Source: Girardinichthys multiradiatus (Eukaryota > Chordata > Actinopteri > Cyprinodontiformes > Goodeidae). Taken from it: a DNA stretch of 64,000 bases. Positions 53,078 to 64,000 of this stretch are shown here, piece by piece. Location: the NCBI RefSeq assembly GCF_021462225.1, contig NC_061805.1:49660360-49724359 (forward strand). The letters run 5' to 3'. The position numbers and the translations under genes are program-made. Under the pieces are notes generated by a model. It was not told where the DNA came from, did not search any database, and was given only the letters and a program-made list of their open reading frames with translations. Within the stretch, counting starts at the first letter, position 1. Every line of letters starts with the position of its first letter.

Positions 53078-56000
53078 ATACCTGCTGGGAGCTGAGCAGC
53101 AATGGGAAAGCTCCACCTCTCAGGAGAAAGTTTCTTGGAAACAACTGATCTAGATGAAAAAACCTACTATGTAATTATCACCTTGTCCACCCTCCTGCTA
53201 GCATATAGCTGTTCTGGAGAAACATAACTGACTCAGCCTGGGGGCTAATGTCATTGTTTTGTGGTACATTTTTAGGCCTGAACAGATGTAACGGCACCAC
53301 AAACAGCATTTAGAACCTGTAGAAAATCATGGACGTGAAAAATGTTAAATCTGACTTGGAAGAGTCTGTTTCTCATTTAAAGTGAAAGGTTTTATGTTGA
53401 ACATACTATTTAACAAGAGTGTGAAATGTTTTATCATGTTTCACATGAACATGTCTATCTCAGATAATCAGAATAGTGTGAAAAAGTTCAATATTTTTGT
53501 CCTTCATGTCAGAAAGTAAAACTCATATATCATATAGATTCATCAAACAGAGTAAAATAATTCAATCCTTTATTTCTTGTAATTTTGATGATTACAGATA
53601 AAGAAAACCCAACATTCAGTGACTCAGAACATTAGAGTATTTCATAAGATCAATAGAAAAAATATATTTTAAACAGAAATGTCAAGCTCTAAGGTTTGAC
53701 TGTGTTGTTGACTGTGGACTTCAGAAAACCCAGTGGACCAGAACCAGCAGATGACATGGCCCCCCAAATCATCATCGACTGGGGAAACTTCACACTGGAC
53801 CCCAGCAGCGTGGATTCTGTTCCTCTCCACTCTTCCTCCAGACTCTAGGATCTTGATTTCCAAATGAAATGCAAACTTTACTTTCATCTTGCTTCCTCTG
53901 ACCTGCTGTCTTTGCCTTTAAGGCTATTCTTCCATCCATTCGAATGGCAGTCTTTCCTTTTCATCCAGGTTTCTCTGTTTTTCTTTCCATTGTAAAGCAT
54001 TGGAGATGCTTTTACCCGAGCAGCCTTTCATTTTCTGCACTTCTGCACTTTCTCCACTTCTCCATTTCTCCAATCAACATCCTAATCAAAGTACGCTGTT
54101 CTTCCAATCAATGCATGCCTGGAACAACCTGTTTGTCAGGTTTATAGAGAGAAATGTATGTACAACAGGAGTTGACAGTGCATGGCTTGAATGACACCTG
54201 CCAGCAGGTGGGTGGATCAGGTGATGGGAGACCGTTAACAATGTTTTAATCTGACGGGTTCCTTAGAAATTGTAGGTGGTTGTCTCAGCACATCAGCCAA
54301 AAATGTAAAGAACAGGTTCTTGAGTAACCCAACACACAGTGAAGCATCAGGGAGTTCAGTAGAGGCACAGAATCCACGAAGTTTAGAGTTTATTGTGAAG
54401 TTTCCACAGTCAGTGATGATTTGGGGCATCATGTAATATGCTGGTTCTGGTCCACTGTGTTTTCTGAAGTCCACAGTCAACACAGCTATCTACTAGGACA
54501 TTTTAGAGCACTTTATGCTTCCTTCTGGACACGGTTACCAACATCTGAAGCACAACCTGGAGAAGAGTCCCAAGTGGATTTCATTTATTCTCCTTCGTTG
54601 GCCAACGAAAAATTTATAACTGAGGTTTCTGGAATAATAAGGCCAGAAATTTCACTTTGCCGATCGAAGACGTGAATTTAACACGTAACTAAAAAACCAC
54701 GGAGTTTCAAGGAGACACCTTGTTTTGTCCTAGACGACTTTGATGGTCAGATCATATTTTTCCTTTTCGCCAAGGAGGCCAGAGGACGAAGATTGACCGC
54801 TTTCCTTGAAGTTAACTGTGGACGCACATTAACTTCCAACTTCCACCGCACTCTCTCTCAACTCTGCTCAGAAGGAAGACGACGACAAGTAAAACCCATC
54901 CTTTATTTTTATTTCTTTCTTAGAAAGTCTGGGCAGGGTACAGGAGGTTTTAGTGCGATGAGATTCGCTATTTAATCTAATGTGATCTGAATGATATGTG
55001 CATGTAACCTTTTTATTAAAACTTTGATGTGCCGTGTTGGATGCCTGGAAGCCGCTGCGCTACCCAGCTTTGTGTGTGTTTTGCGGGTTTGTTGAACACC
55101 TGAGAGCAAGCGCAGGTGCGCTGTGTAACTGGACTGTTATAATAACCTCATGGTGAAATTCACCATTTTCTTTGTCTTCAACCTCACTGCTTGCTAGTGT
55201 GATGGAAATTCTTGCAGTAAGCATTTCACAGTGTATAACCTTTTTTACTCCTCAGAATATCTGTGTTAGAGGAAGAAGCTGTAAAAGCCATTATCAGAAG
55301 TTTAATGGTTCAGACCCATCTTTAGGACAATATCAGGAAGGGCAGTTAGGTCTGTTCCTAGATAACCTTGTCACTTTTGAACTTAAGAAGGGTTTGGGTC
55401 ATAAAACACAGACTCTTTGCAGTTGAGATAATACTGTCATGTTCTGGTATAAATACTGTGTGTAAATGTTGATCGGGGCTCTGTTCAACTGACTTGCTCG
55501 GTGACAGAGTCATTCAAACGCCGAATGCCTTTGAATAAAACTTATAAAGACAAAGTCCGGATTTTCTCTTGTTATGAGTCAACTTCTCTCCACTTTGATA
55601 AGAAAATTCCACAACACCAGCTTGCCGCCAAAAGTTTTATAACCCTTTGTCTGCTCACCTCGCCCAGCGTTGGGGGAGGTTTTATGACTGAGTATAACTG
55701 ACTTACAGTTTGAGCTGCGCCCCAACCTCCACTCACCACCACACCCCTTTGTCATATTATAATTTTTACCATAACTGCTGGTTTGATCCCACTGCTGTTT
55801 TGCTTTATTTTGTTTAGTTAGATATTTTACCCCTTTTGTGTAGAACTTTGCATGTTTGAGTAGGTGAAGATTGTTAAATCGGAAGAGCGAGTGTATCAGG
55901 GCTGTGATTTAATAAATGTTCACATAGATAAAGAGAAGGCGTTTTGTGTTTGTTTTGTGCAAGAGTGATTCGTCAGTCAAGATAAGGTTAAAGTTCCACA

Positions 56001-56873
56001 CCTTTCAGCAGAAACGGTCGATTAAACAGTGACATCTCTGGTAATAGTTGTTAATTATTACTGAGTATTTAACGGTTGTAATTATCAAAGGCGTTGAGCC
56101 ACAATTACAACACCAGAAGACATCTCTGGTCTCGATTCATAAATGAGGATTTTGGTGAAGAAATAAATTTTGTCAAATTATGATTTTTAATTATAATTAT
56201 TGATAAAGATGAATTAATCCATAATCATAATTCCAACAGGACCAAGGTGCAGACAGGAACCCGTGAGCCACACGGTGGGTAGAAGGTTATATAATAATAA
56301 TCAAAAAGCTACAGGGAAAACTTGAACACGTGGAACATAAAGCAGGAAGCTAAAAGAATCCAGAGGACGATGAGCATGAGGCACAGAGTAAAGTAACGGA
56401 AGATCTCGGCAAAGAAACAATGAAAAACAAATAGCATATACACACAGGGAGAGAATGGCAGGGCGAGCAGATGTACATGTAACTAGTTAGTCCCCAACCC
56501 TGTCCCTGAAGCAAGTTGTTGAGCTGGATTTTATTTAGGGGCTCAGAGTGAGGAACACTGGATAACAAAGCTTTCAAGTCATTTATCAAAATGATGAAAA
56601 CATGAATCATGTTCATTCCTCCTCCCAATTATGCACTACTTTGGGTTAGTCTGTCACCAGTATATTCATAAAATGCAGTAAAGTCTAGTTGGAACAGAAC
56701 TAAATGTAGAAAAGCTCAGGGGGTGTGAATACTTAATTCAGTTCACAATAAATACCATTTCACCACATTTTACAAGACAAGCTGATCCAGTTCTGTCTGA
56801 ACTCGGTTCATTCAGTCATCTAATCACATTTACATCAAGTTAAGTAGAGTCCAGTTCAGTCAGGTACAGAGGT
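53078..56873 (+). repeat. 3.8-kb direct repeat, right copy (A2)
   Basis: Partner of 45349-49145 at an offset of 7728-7729 bases. It begins immediately after the LINE tail with 'atacctgctgggagctgagc'. At its end the sequence runs on naturally into the rest of the MITE at 56867-57007, showing that A2's right flank is the undisturbed original locus. Confidence 0.93.
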
Positions 56874-57007
56874 GGGTAGTAATGAGTTGTATTTACTTGA
56901 GTAACATATGGATAAACTTCTTTTAAAAGACGTTTTACTTCTGTTTCAGTAATAATACTTTAAAGTGTTGCTGCTCTTTCTTAGTTTTGCTTCTCTGTCC
57001 ACCTCTG
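56867..57007 (+). mobile_element. Short hAT-like MITE (141 bp)
   Basis: Ends CAGAGGTGG and CCACCTCTG form a 9-base inverted repeat. The start 'cagaggtgggtagtaatgagttgtatttacttgagtaac' is a familiar high-copy fish sequence. No clear 8-bp target duplication is visible. Only its first 7 bases survive in A1 (49139-49145). Confidence 0.5.
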
Positions 57008-57162
57008 TCTGATGAAAATTCAGCACAGTCAAAGTCAGTGGTTCATTAATGCAATTAATAAAACGTTATCTATCTAGGAAATCTAGCAGATGTCCTTTAA
57101 ATTACAACACAGCTTTGACTCCATAGTCATGGCTGTATGGAAATGTCTATAGAGCAGGTCTC

Positions 57163-57330
57163 TGACAGCAGGTGGGTGGATCAGGTGATAACGGACCAAT
57201 ATGGTTGTTGTCTTCTGATGGGTTCCTTGGAAGCCCCGTATGCATGGTGGTTGTCTTAGCACGTCAGCCAAAAATGTATAGAACAGGTTCTTGAGCAACT
57301 TCTTAACCGACACTCAGTGAAGCCTCGGGT
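57163..57330 (+). repeat. Diverged third copy of part of the 3.8-kb block
   Basis: 'cagcaggtgggtggatcaggtgat', '...gggttccttggaa', 'cagccaaaaatgtatagaacaggttcttgag' parallel 46473-46640 and 54201-54368 with many differences. The interior of the 3.8-kb block therefore contains an older dispersed repeat and is not unique sequence. Confidence 0.6.
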
Positions 57331-57339
57331 ATTTCAGTT

Positions 57340-58090
57340 TAAATAGTACTGAGGTACATCTGATACAATACGATCTACAAAAAGAGGAAATTAAAATTCC
57401 TGACAAACACACTTAAAATCAGTTATATCAGCAACTTAAACTAAAAACCTATTCAGGGATGTCGGCTAGAAGCTCTGCTGCAGCAGATTCCAGATGTGAG
57501 CTGCATGATCCCAGAAGGCTGATCTTTTCTGTTCTGGAGGAATTTTAGGGTGATTTTAATTTAAACATCCACAATTAATCAGAACATTTATCACTTACAT
57601 TTTTAAAGTTATTAAATTTGATGAAGTTTAGTTAATATGTTTCTGAAGCTACTCAGACCAGAGGCCACATCTTTGATCTGGTTCTGACCCATGGTTCTGA
57701 CCCATGGTTTATCTGTTAACATCTTTTCCACCTCAGATGTTGACTTCCACATCATTACTGTGTTTACTTTTTTAGCGTTGTCTAAATATATATACGTATA
57801 TACATATATATATATATATATATAAAGACGAGGGAAGGCAGGTTGTGCAATATGCTTATTTGTTTCCAGCAGAGTAGCTGACTACCCTGGATGTGAGATA
57901 TTCTGTGTGTTCATCAGGAAACAGTTTTTCATTGAATATTCCTTTTTGCACATTGGTTTACATAGTTTGTCATGGATGATTCTTTTTTTCAATAAAATTC
58001 CTCCAGTTGGACACAAAACGTGACAATTTAGTTTGATTTCTTCAGTTGTGCTTCTTTGAGGGCTGGGGACGGGGGAAATAATTAGGACTT
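57340..58090. other. Intergenic DNA with a TA microsatellite
   Basis: AT-rich, no gene seen. An (AT/GTATA)n tract lies at about 57786-57825. A 21-base phrase 'tggttctgacccatggttctgacccatggtt' near 57680-57710 is a small tandem duplication. Confidence 0.5.
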
Positions 58091-58093
58091 GTA

Positions 58094-59225
58094 CAGTGGG
58101 GAGAACCTGTATTTGATACACTGTCAGTTTTGCAGGTTTTCCCACTTCTAAAGCATGTAGAAGTCTTTAATTTTTTATCATAGCTACTCTTCAACTGTGA
58201 GTGACGGAATCTAAAACAAAAATCCAGAAAATCACATTGTGTGATTTTTAAGTAATTAATTTGCATTTTATTGCATGACATCAGTCTTTGATCACCTACC
58301 AACCAGTAAGAATCCCAGCTCTCTCAGGCCTGTTAGTTTTTCTTTAAGAAGCCCTCCTGTTTTCCACTCATTACCTGTATTAACTACACCTGTTTGAACT
58401 CATTATCTGTATAAAAGACACCCGTCCACACACTCAATCAAACAAACTCCAACCTCTCCACAATGGCCAAGACCAGAGAGCTGTGTGAGGACATTTGGGG
58501 TAAAATAGTAGACCTGCAGAAGGCTGGGATGGGCTACAGGAAAATAGCTGAGCAGCTTGGTGAGAAGGTAACAACTGTTGGAGCAATTACTAGAAAATGG
58601 AAGAACTTCAAGATGACCATCAATCTCGCTCAATCTGGGGTTCCATGCAAGATCTCACCTCGTGGAGCATCAGTGATCATGAGGAAGGTGAGGGATCAGC
58701 CCAGAACTACACAGCAGGACCCAGTCACTGACCTGAAGAGAGCTGGGACCACAGTCTCAAAGAAGACCATTAGTAACACACTACGCCGCCATGGATTCAT
58801 ATCCTGCAGCTAGGTCCCCCTGCTCAAGTCAGTGCATGTCCAGGCCCGTCTGATGTTTGCTAATGACCATCTGGAGGATCCAGAGGAGGAATGGGAGAAA
58901 GTCATGTGGTCTGATGAGACAAAAATAGAGCTTTTTGGTCTAAACTGCATTCGCCATGTTTGGAGAAAGAAGAAGGATGAGGACAACCCCAAGAACACCA
59001 TACTTACCGTGAAGCATGGAGGTGGAAACATCATTCTTTGGAGATGCTTTTCTGCAAAGAGGACAGGACGACTGCACTGTATTGAGGGGAGGATGGATGG
59101 GGCCATGTATCAGGAGATCAACAACCTCCGTCCCTCAGTAAGGGCATTGAAGATGGGTCATGGCTGGGTCTTCCAGCATGGCAACGACCCGAAGCACAAG
59201 GCCATGGCAATCCAAACTTGTTAGG
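58094..59225 (+). mobile_element. Tc1/mariner element, 3'-truncated, dead
   Basis: The left inverted end begins after TA (58092-58093) with 'cagtggggagaacctgtatttgatacactg'. The transposase starts at 58463 ([32 protein letters not shown], a paired-like HTH). It is stopped by TAG at 58811-58813, then reads on from 58832 with the first catalytic Asp in [12 protein letters not shown] and the second in [11 protein letters not shown]. It breaks off at about 59222, before the catalytic Glu and the right end. It belongs to a different Tc1 family from those at 14934 and 32317. Confidence 0.85.
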
Positions 59226-59789
59226 AGAAAGTCCAACTCTCTTAAAAAGATCCCTGCAGTCTCTGAATAAATCAAAAACTGTCAATCGTCCAATTTGGCA
59301 GGGGAGAAGAAGATGAGATGAAATGGTCACTGGCCACTTGAGTTTATCCAGAACCTCTGGGTTACCTCTGTTATTTCTTTTCTCTCATGTTTCTGGGAAC
59401 AGATCTTCATGTTGGCTTTGCTCCTAGACAGCTCAGGTGTGAACTTGCTTCTGGGATTTATGCACAGTCTTCCCACATGTCTGTAGCCCTTTTCTCTCGT
59501 CTGCTGGCGTGACAAGTTAGAATCTGCAATCTTACTTCTTAGGAACTTTGACTACAGACAGAAAAAAACTTTTGTAAACCTGAAAACGAGCCAGGAAAGG
59601 ATTTTATAGTTTAGGATGTCTTCCAGCACAAACAGCTTTTACATGGAGGTTTAATTTTTTCCATGGTAAATGATGCTCATTGGCTGAGTTCTTGAATTTT
59701 TCTTTGCGAGTTTAGTCTGATATTGCAGACTGAAGCTGAATTTGTAGAAAACAAAAACGTAGTAGCTCATGATCTACAGCTCTCACTGG
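59226..59789. other. Unassigned DNA between Tc1 and Rex3 fragments
   Basis: I see no gene, repeat end or recognisable element here. Confidence 0.5.
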
Positions 59790-60135
59790 AGCAGTTCGCA
59801 GCCGAGTGTTAAGCGGCTGGGATGAGAATCAATGCCTCCAAGTCCGAGGCCATGGTCTTCAACCATAAAAGGGTACAGTGCCTTCTCCGGGTCGGGGGGA
59901 AGGTCCTGCCTCAAGTGGAGAAGTTCAAGTATCTTGGGGTCTTGTTCACGAATGAGGTAAAAGGGAGCGGGAGATTGATAGATGGATTGGTGCTGTGTCA
60001 GCAGTGATGCGGGCGCTGTACCGGTCTGTCATGGTGAAGAGAGAGCTGAGTCAAAAAGCGAAGCTCTCGATTTACTGGTAGATCTACGTTCCTCCCCTCA
60101 TCTATGGTCTTGAGCTTTGGGTCGTGATGGAAAGA
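59790..60135 (+). pseudogene. Rex3 RT C-terminal fragment
   Basis: 'gcagttcgcagccgagtgt' followed by [39 protein letters not shown], then frameshifts, and the equivalents of [11 protein letters not shown] and ERT parallel 43867-44210 of the Rex3 at 41817. It is cut at about 60135, where the 20-bp satellite starts, so the array or its founding event truncated it. Confidence 0.8.
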
Positions 60136-63100
60136 ACATTTCAGAAAACAATTTAACAAGATGCGAAACAAATTTACATTTCAGAAAACACTTTTACATT
60201 TCAGAAAACAAATTTACATTTCAGAAAACGATTTAACAAGATGCGAGACAAATTTACATTTCAGAAAACACTTTTACATTTCAGAAAACAAATTTACATT
60301 TCAGAAAACGATTTAACAAGATGCGAAACAAATTTACATTTCAGAAAACACATTTACATTTCAGAAAACAAATTTACATTTCAGAAAACACTTTTACATT
60401 TCAGAAAACAAATTTACATTTCAGAAAACAAATTTACATTTAAGAAAACAAATTTACATTTCAGAAAACAAATTTACATTTCAGAAAACAAATTTACATT
60501 TCAGAAAACACGTTTACATTTCAGAAAACAAATTTACATTTTGGAAAACACTTACTTTCAGAAAACAAATTTACATTTCAGAAAACACGTTTACATTTCA
60601 GAAAACAAATTTACATTTCAGAAAACACGTTTACATTTCAGAAAACACGTTTACATTTCAGAAAACAAATTTACATTTCGGAAAACACTTTTACATTTGA
60701 GAAAACAAATTTACATTTCAGAAAACAATTTAACAAGATGCGAAACAAATTTACATTTCAGAAAACAAATTTACATTTCAGAAAACACTTTTACATTTCA
60801 GAAAACAAATTTACATTTCAGAAAACGATTTAACAAGATGCGAAACAAATTTACATTTCAGAAAACACTTTTACATTTCAGAAAACAAATTTACATTTCA
60901 GAAAACGATTTAACAAGATGCGAGACAAATTTACATTTCAGAAAACACTTTTACATTTCAGAAAACAAATTTACATTTCAGAAAACGATTTAACAAGATG
61001 CGAAACAAATTTACATTTCAGAAAACACATTTACATTTCAGAAAACAAATTTACATTTCAGAAAACACTTTTACATTTCAGAAAACAAATTTAAATTTCA
61101 GAAAACAATTTAACAAGATTCGAAACAAATTTACATTTCAGAAAACAAATTTACATTTCAGAAAACAAATTTACATTTCAGAAAACAAATTTACATTTCA
61201 GAAAACAAATTTACATTTCAGAAAACACGTTTACATTTCAGAAAACAAATTTACATTTCGGAAAACACTTACTTTCAGAAAACAAATTTACATTTCAGAA
61301 AACACGTTTACATTTCAGAAAACAAATTTACATTTCAGAAAACACGTTTACATTTCAGAAAACACGTTTACATTTCAGAAAACAAATTTACATTTCGGAA
61401 AACACTTTTACATTTCAGAAAACAAATTTACATTTCAGAAAACAATTTAACAAGATGCGAAACAAATTTACATTTCAGAAAACAAATTTACATTTCAGAA
61501 AACAAATTTACATTTCAGAAAACAAATTTACATTTCAGAAAACAAATTTACATTTCAGAAAACACTTTTACATTTCAGAAAACAAATTTACATTTCAGAA
61601 AACAATTGAACAAGATGCGAAACAAATTTACATTTCAGAAAACAAATTTACATTTCAGAAAACAAATTTACATTTCAGAAAACACTTTTACATTTCAGAA
61701 AACAAATTTACATTTCAGAAAACAATTTAACAAGATGCGAAACTAATTTACATTTCAGAAAACAAATTTACATTTCAGAAAACACTTTTACATTTCAGAA
61801 AACAAATTTACATTTTAGAAAACAAATTTACATTTCAGAAAACCCTTTTACATTTCAGAAAACAAATTTACATTTCAAAAAACAATTTAACAAGATGCGA
61901 AACAAATTTACATTTCAGAAAACAAATTTACATTTCAGAAAACAAATTTATATTTCAGAAAACAAATTTACATTTCAGAAAACAAATGTACATTTCAGAA
62001 AACACGTTTACATTTCAGAAAACAAATTTACATTTCGGAAAACAATTTAACAAGATGCGAAACAAATTTACATTTCAGAAAACAAATTTACATTTCAGAA
62101 AACAAATTTACATTTCAGAAAACAAATTTACATTTCAGAAAACACTTTTACATTTCAGAAAACAAATTTACATTTCAGAAAACAATTTAACAAGATTCGA
62201 AACAAATTTACATTTCAGAAAACAAATTTACATTTCAGAAAACAAATTTACATTTCAGAAAACAAATTTACATTTCAGAAAACACGTTTACATTTCAGAA
62301 AACAAATTTACATTTCAGAAAACAATTTAACAAGATGCGAAACAAATTTACATTTAAGAAAACAAATTTACATTTCAGAAAACAAATTTACATTTCAGAA
62401 AACACTTTTACATTTCAGAAAACAAATTTACATTTCAGAAAACAATTTAACAAGATGCGAAACAAATTTACATTTAAGAAAACAAATCTACATTTCAGAA
62501 AACAAATTTACATTTCAGAAAACACTTTTACATTTCAGAAAACACTTTTACATTTCAGAAAACAAATTTACATTTCAGAAAACAATTTAACAAGATGCGA
62601 AACAAATTTACATTTAAGAAAACAAATTTACATTTCAGAAAACACTTTTACATTTCAGAAAACAAATTTACATTTCAGAAAACAAATTTACATTTCAGAA
62701 AACAAATTTACATTTCAGAAAACACTTTTACATTTCAGAAAACAAATTTACATTTCAGAAAACAATTTAACAAGATGCTAAACTAATTTACATTTCAGAA
62801 AACAAATTTACATTTCAGAAAACACTTTTACATTTCAGAAAACAAATTTACATTTCAGAAAACAAATTTACATTTCAGAAAACACTTTTACATTTCAGAA
62901 AACAAATTTACATTTCAGAAAACAATTTAACAAGATGCGAAACAAATTTACATTTCAGAAAACAAATTTACATTTCAGAAAACAAATTTACATTTCAGAA
63001 AACACTTTTACATTTCAGAAAACAAATTTACATTTCAGAAAACAATTTAACAAGATGCGAAACAAATTTACATTTAAGAAAACAAATTTACATTTCAGAA

Positions 63101-64000
63101 AACAAATTTACATTTCAGAAAACACTTTTACATTTCAGAAAACAAATTTACATTTCAGAAAACAATTTTACATTTCAGAAAACAAATTTACATTTCAGAA
63201 AACAATTTAACAAGATGCAAAACAAATTTACATTTCAGAAAACAAATTTACATTTCAGAAAACAAATTTATATTTCAGAAAACAAATTTACATTTCAGAA
63301 AACAAATGTACATTTCAGAAAACACGTTTACATTTCAGAAAACAAATTTACATTTCGGAAAACAATTTAACAAGATGCGAAACAAATTTACATTTCAGAA
63401 AACAAATTTACATTTCAGAAAACAAATTTACATTTCAGAAAACAAATTTACATTTCAGAAAACACTTTTACATTTCAGAAAACAAATTTACATTTCAGAA
63501 AACAATTTAACAAGATTCGAAACAAATTTACATTTCAGAAAACAATTTAACAAGATGCGAAACAAATTTACATTTCAGAAAACAAATTTACATTTCAGAC
63601 AACAAATTTACATTTCAGAAAACAAATTTACATTTCAGAAAACACGTTTACATTTCAGAAAACAAATTTACATTTCGGAAAACACTTGCATTTCAGAAAA
63701 CACTTTTACATTTCAGAAAACAAATTTACATTTCAGAAAACAATTTAACAAGATGCGAAACAAATTTACATTTAAGAAAACAAATTTACATTTCAGAAAA
63801 CAAATTTACATTTCAGAAAACACTTTTACATTTCAGAAAACAAATTTACATTTCAGAAAACAATTTAACAAGATGCGAAACAAATTTACATTTAAGAAAA
63901 CAAATTTACATTTCAGAAAACAAATTTACATTTCAGAAAACACTTTTACATTTCAGAAAACAAATTTACATTTCAGAAAACAATTTAACAAGATGCGAAA
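60136..64000 (+). repeat. 20-bp satellite array, continues past window end
   Basis: About 190 head-to-tail 20-base units. The main unit is aaatttacatttcagaaaac, with common variants starting cttttac or cgtttac. A second unit type, aatttaacaagatgcgaaac, recurs at intervals of 40-200 bases that are multiples of 20. Two intervals of 417 and 337 bases each contain one 17-base unit ('cttactttcagaaaaca', near 60551 and 61268). Long-range copies are visible: 61921-62220 matches 63241-63540 at an offset of 1320. The unit has no stop codon in any plus-strand frame, so long frames (for example 60241-60993, 250 codons) arise as a by-product, giving a 20-residue repeat FTFQKTNLHFRKQIYISENK. Confidence 0.97.

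Noticed and set aside
45349..56873. The two 3.8-kb direct repeats as a pair of LTRs of one giant retroelement
   Set aside because: The region between them is a LINE plus an antisense L2, with no gag/pol, primer-binding site or polypurine tract. The repeat ends lack TG..CA, and the right end falls inside a MITE.
60136..64000. CRISPR-like array
   Set aside because: Units are contiguous 20-mers without unique spacers and the context is a vertebrate genome. It is satellite DNA.

Overview
The window looks like teleost fish nuclear DNA. It holds two intact multi-exon vertebrate genes with GT-AG introns. Everything else is dominated by fish transposable elements: Rex1/Babar-like, Rex3 and L2-type LINEs, Tc1/mariner elements, tRNA-derived SINEs and LTR remnants. 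The Rex3 call rests on internal sequence that fits, as I remember them, the published RTX3 primer sites. Species cannot be fixed from the sequence alone.

Layout. 1-1.6 kb: unassigned DNA with two weak exon candidates and a poly(A) signal, possibly the 3' end of an unrecognised gene. 1.6-7.9 kb: a dead Rex1-like LINE carrying a 1.28-kb direct duplication on either side of an antisense fragment of a second LINE. 9.7-19.3 kb: a theta-class glutathione S-transferase gene (5 exons, 240 aa, + strand). Its intron 4 holds a Tc1 transposon split by a Rex1 insertion. 21.7-36.5 kb: a P2X7-type ATP-gated channel gene (14 inferred coding exons, 600 aa, + strand). Its introns carry an antisense Rex3 with a 13-bp target-site duplication, two deleted Tc1 derivatives, LINE and Tc1 debris, a SINE and a 40-bp minisatellite. 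36.8-45.2 kb: a SINE, then an L2-type LINE split by an internally deleted LTR provirus (4-bp target duplication) and by a Rex3 copy (14-bp target duplication). 45.2-56.9 kb: a 3.8-kb block present twice as near-identical direct repeats, exactly bracketing a 3.9-kb LINE/L2 composite. 58.1-59.2 kb: a broken Tc1 element. 59.8-60.1 kb: a Rex3 scrap. 60.1 kb to the window end: a 20-bp satellite array with higher-order structure that runs off the end.

Only two loci look like functional host genes: a cytosolic glutathione-conjugating enzyme and a plasma-membrane purinergic channel. They sit head-to-tail about 2.4 kb apart, with a pair of CTCF-like motifs between them. I see no evidence that they act together. 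The most unusual structural signal is two separate LINE-derived insertions, each flanked by kilobase-scale direct repeats that end exactly at the insertion borders, as if they were giant target-site duplications.
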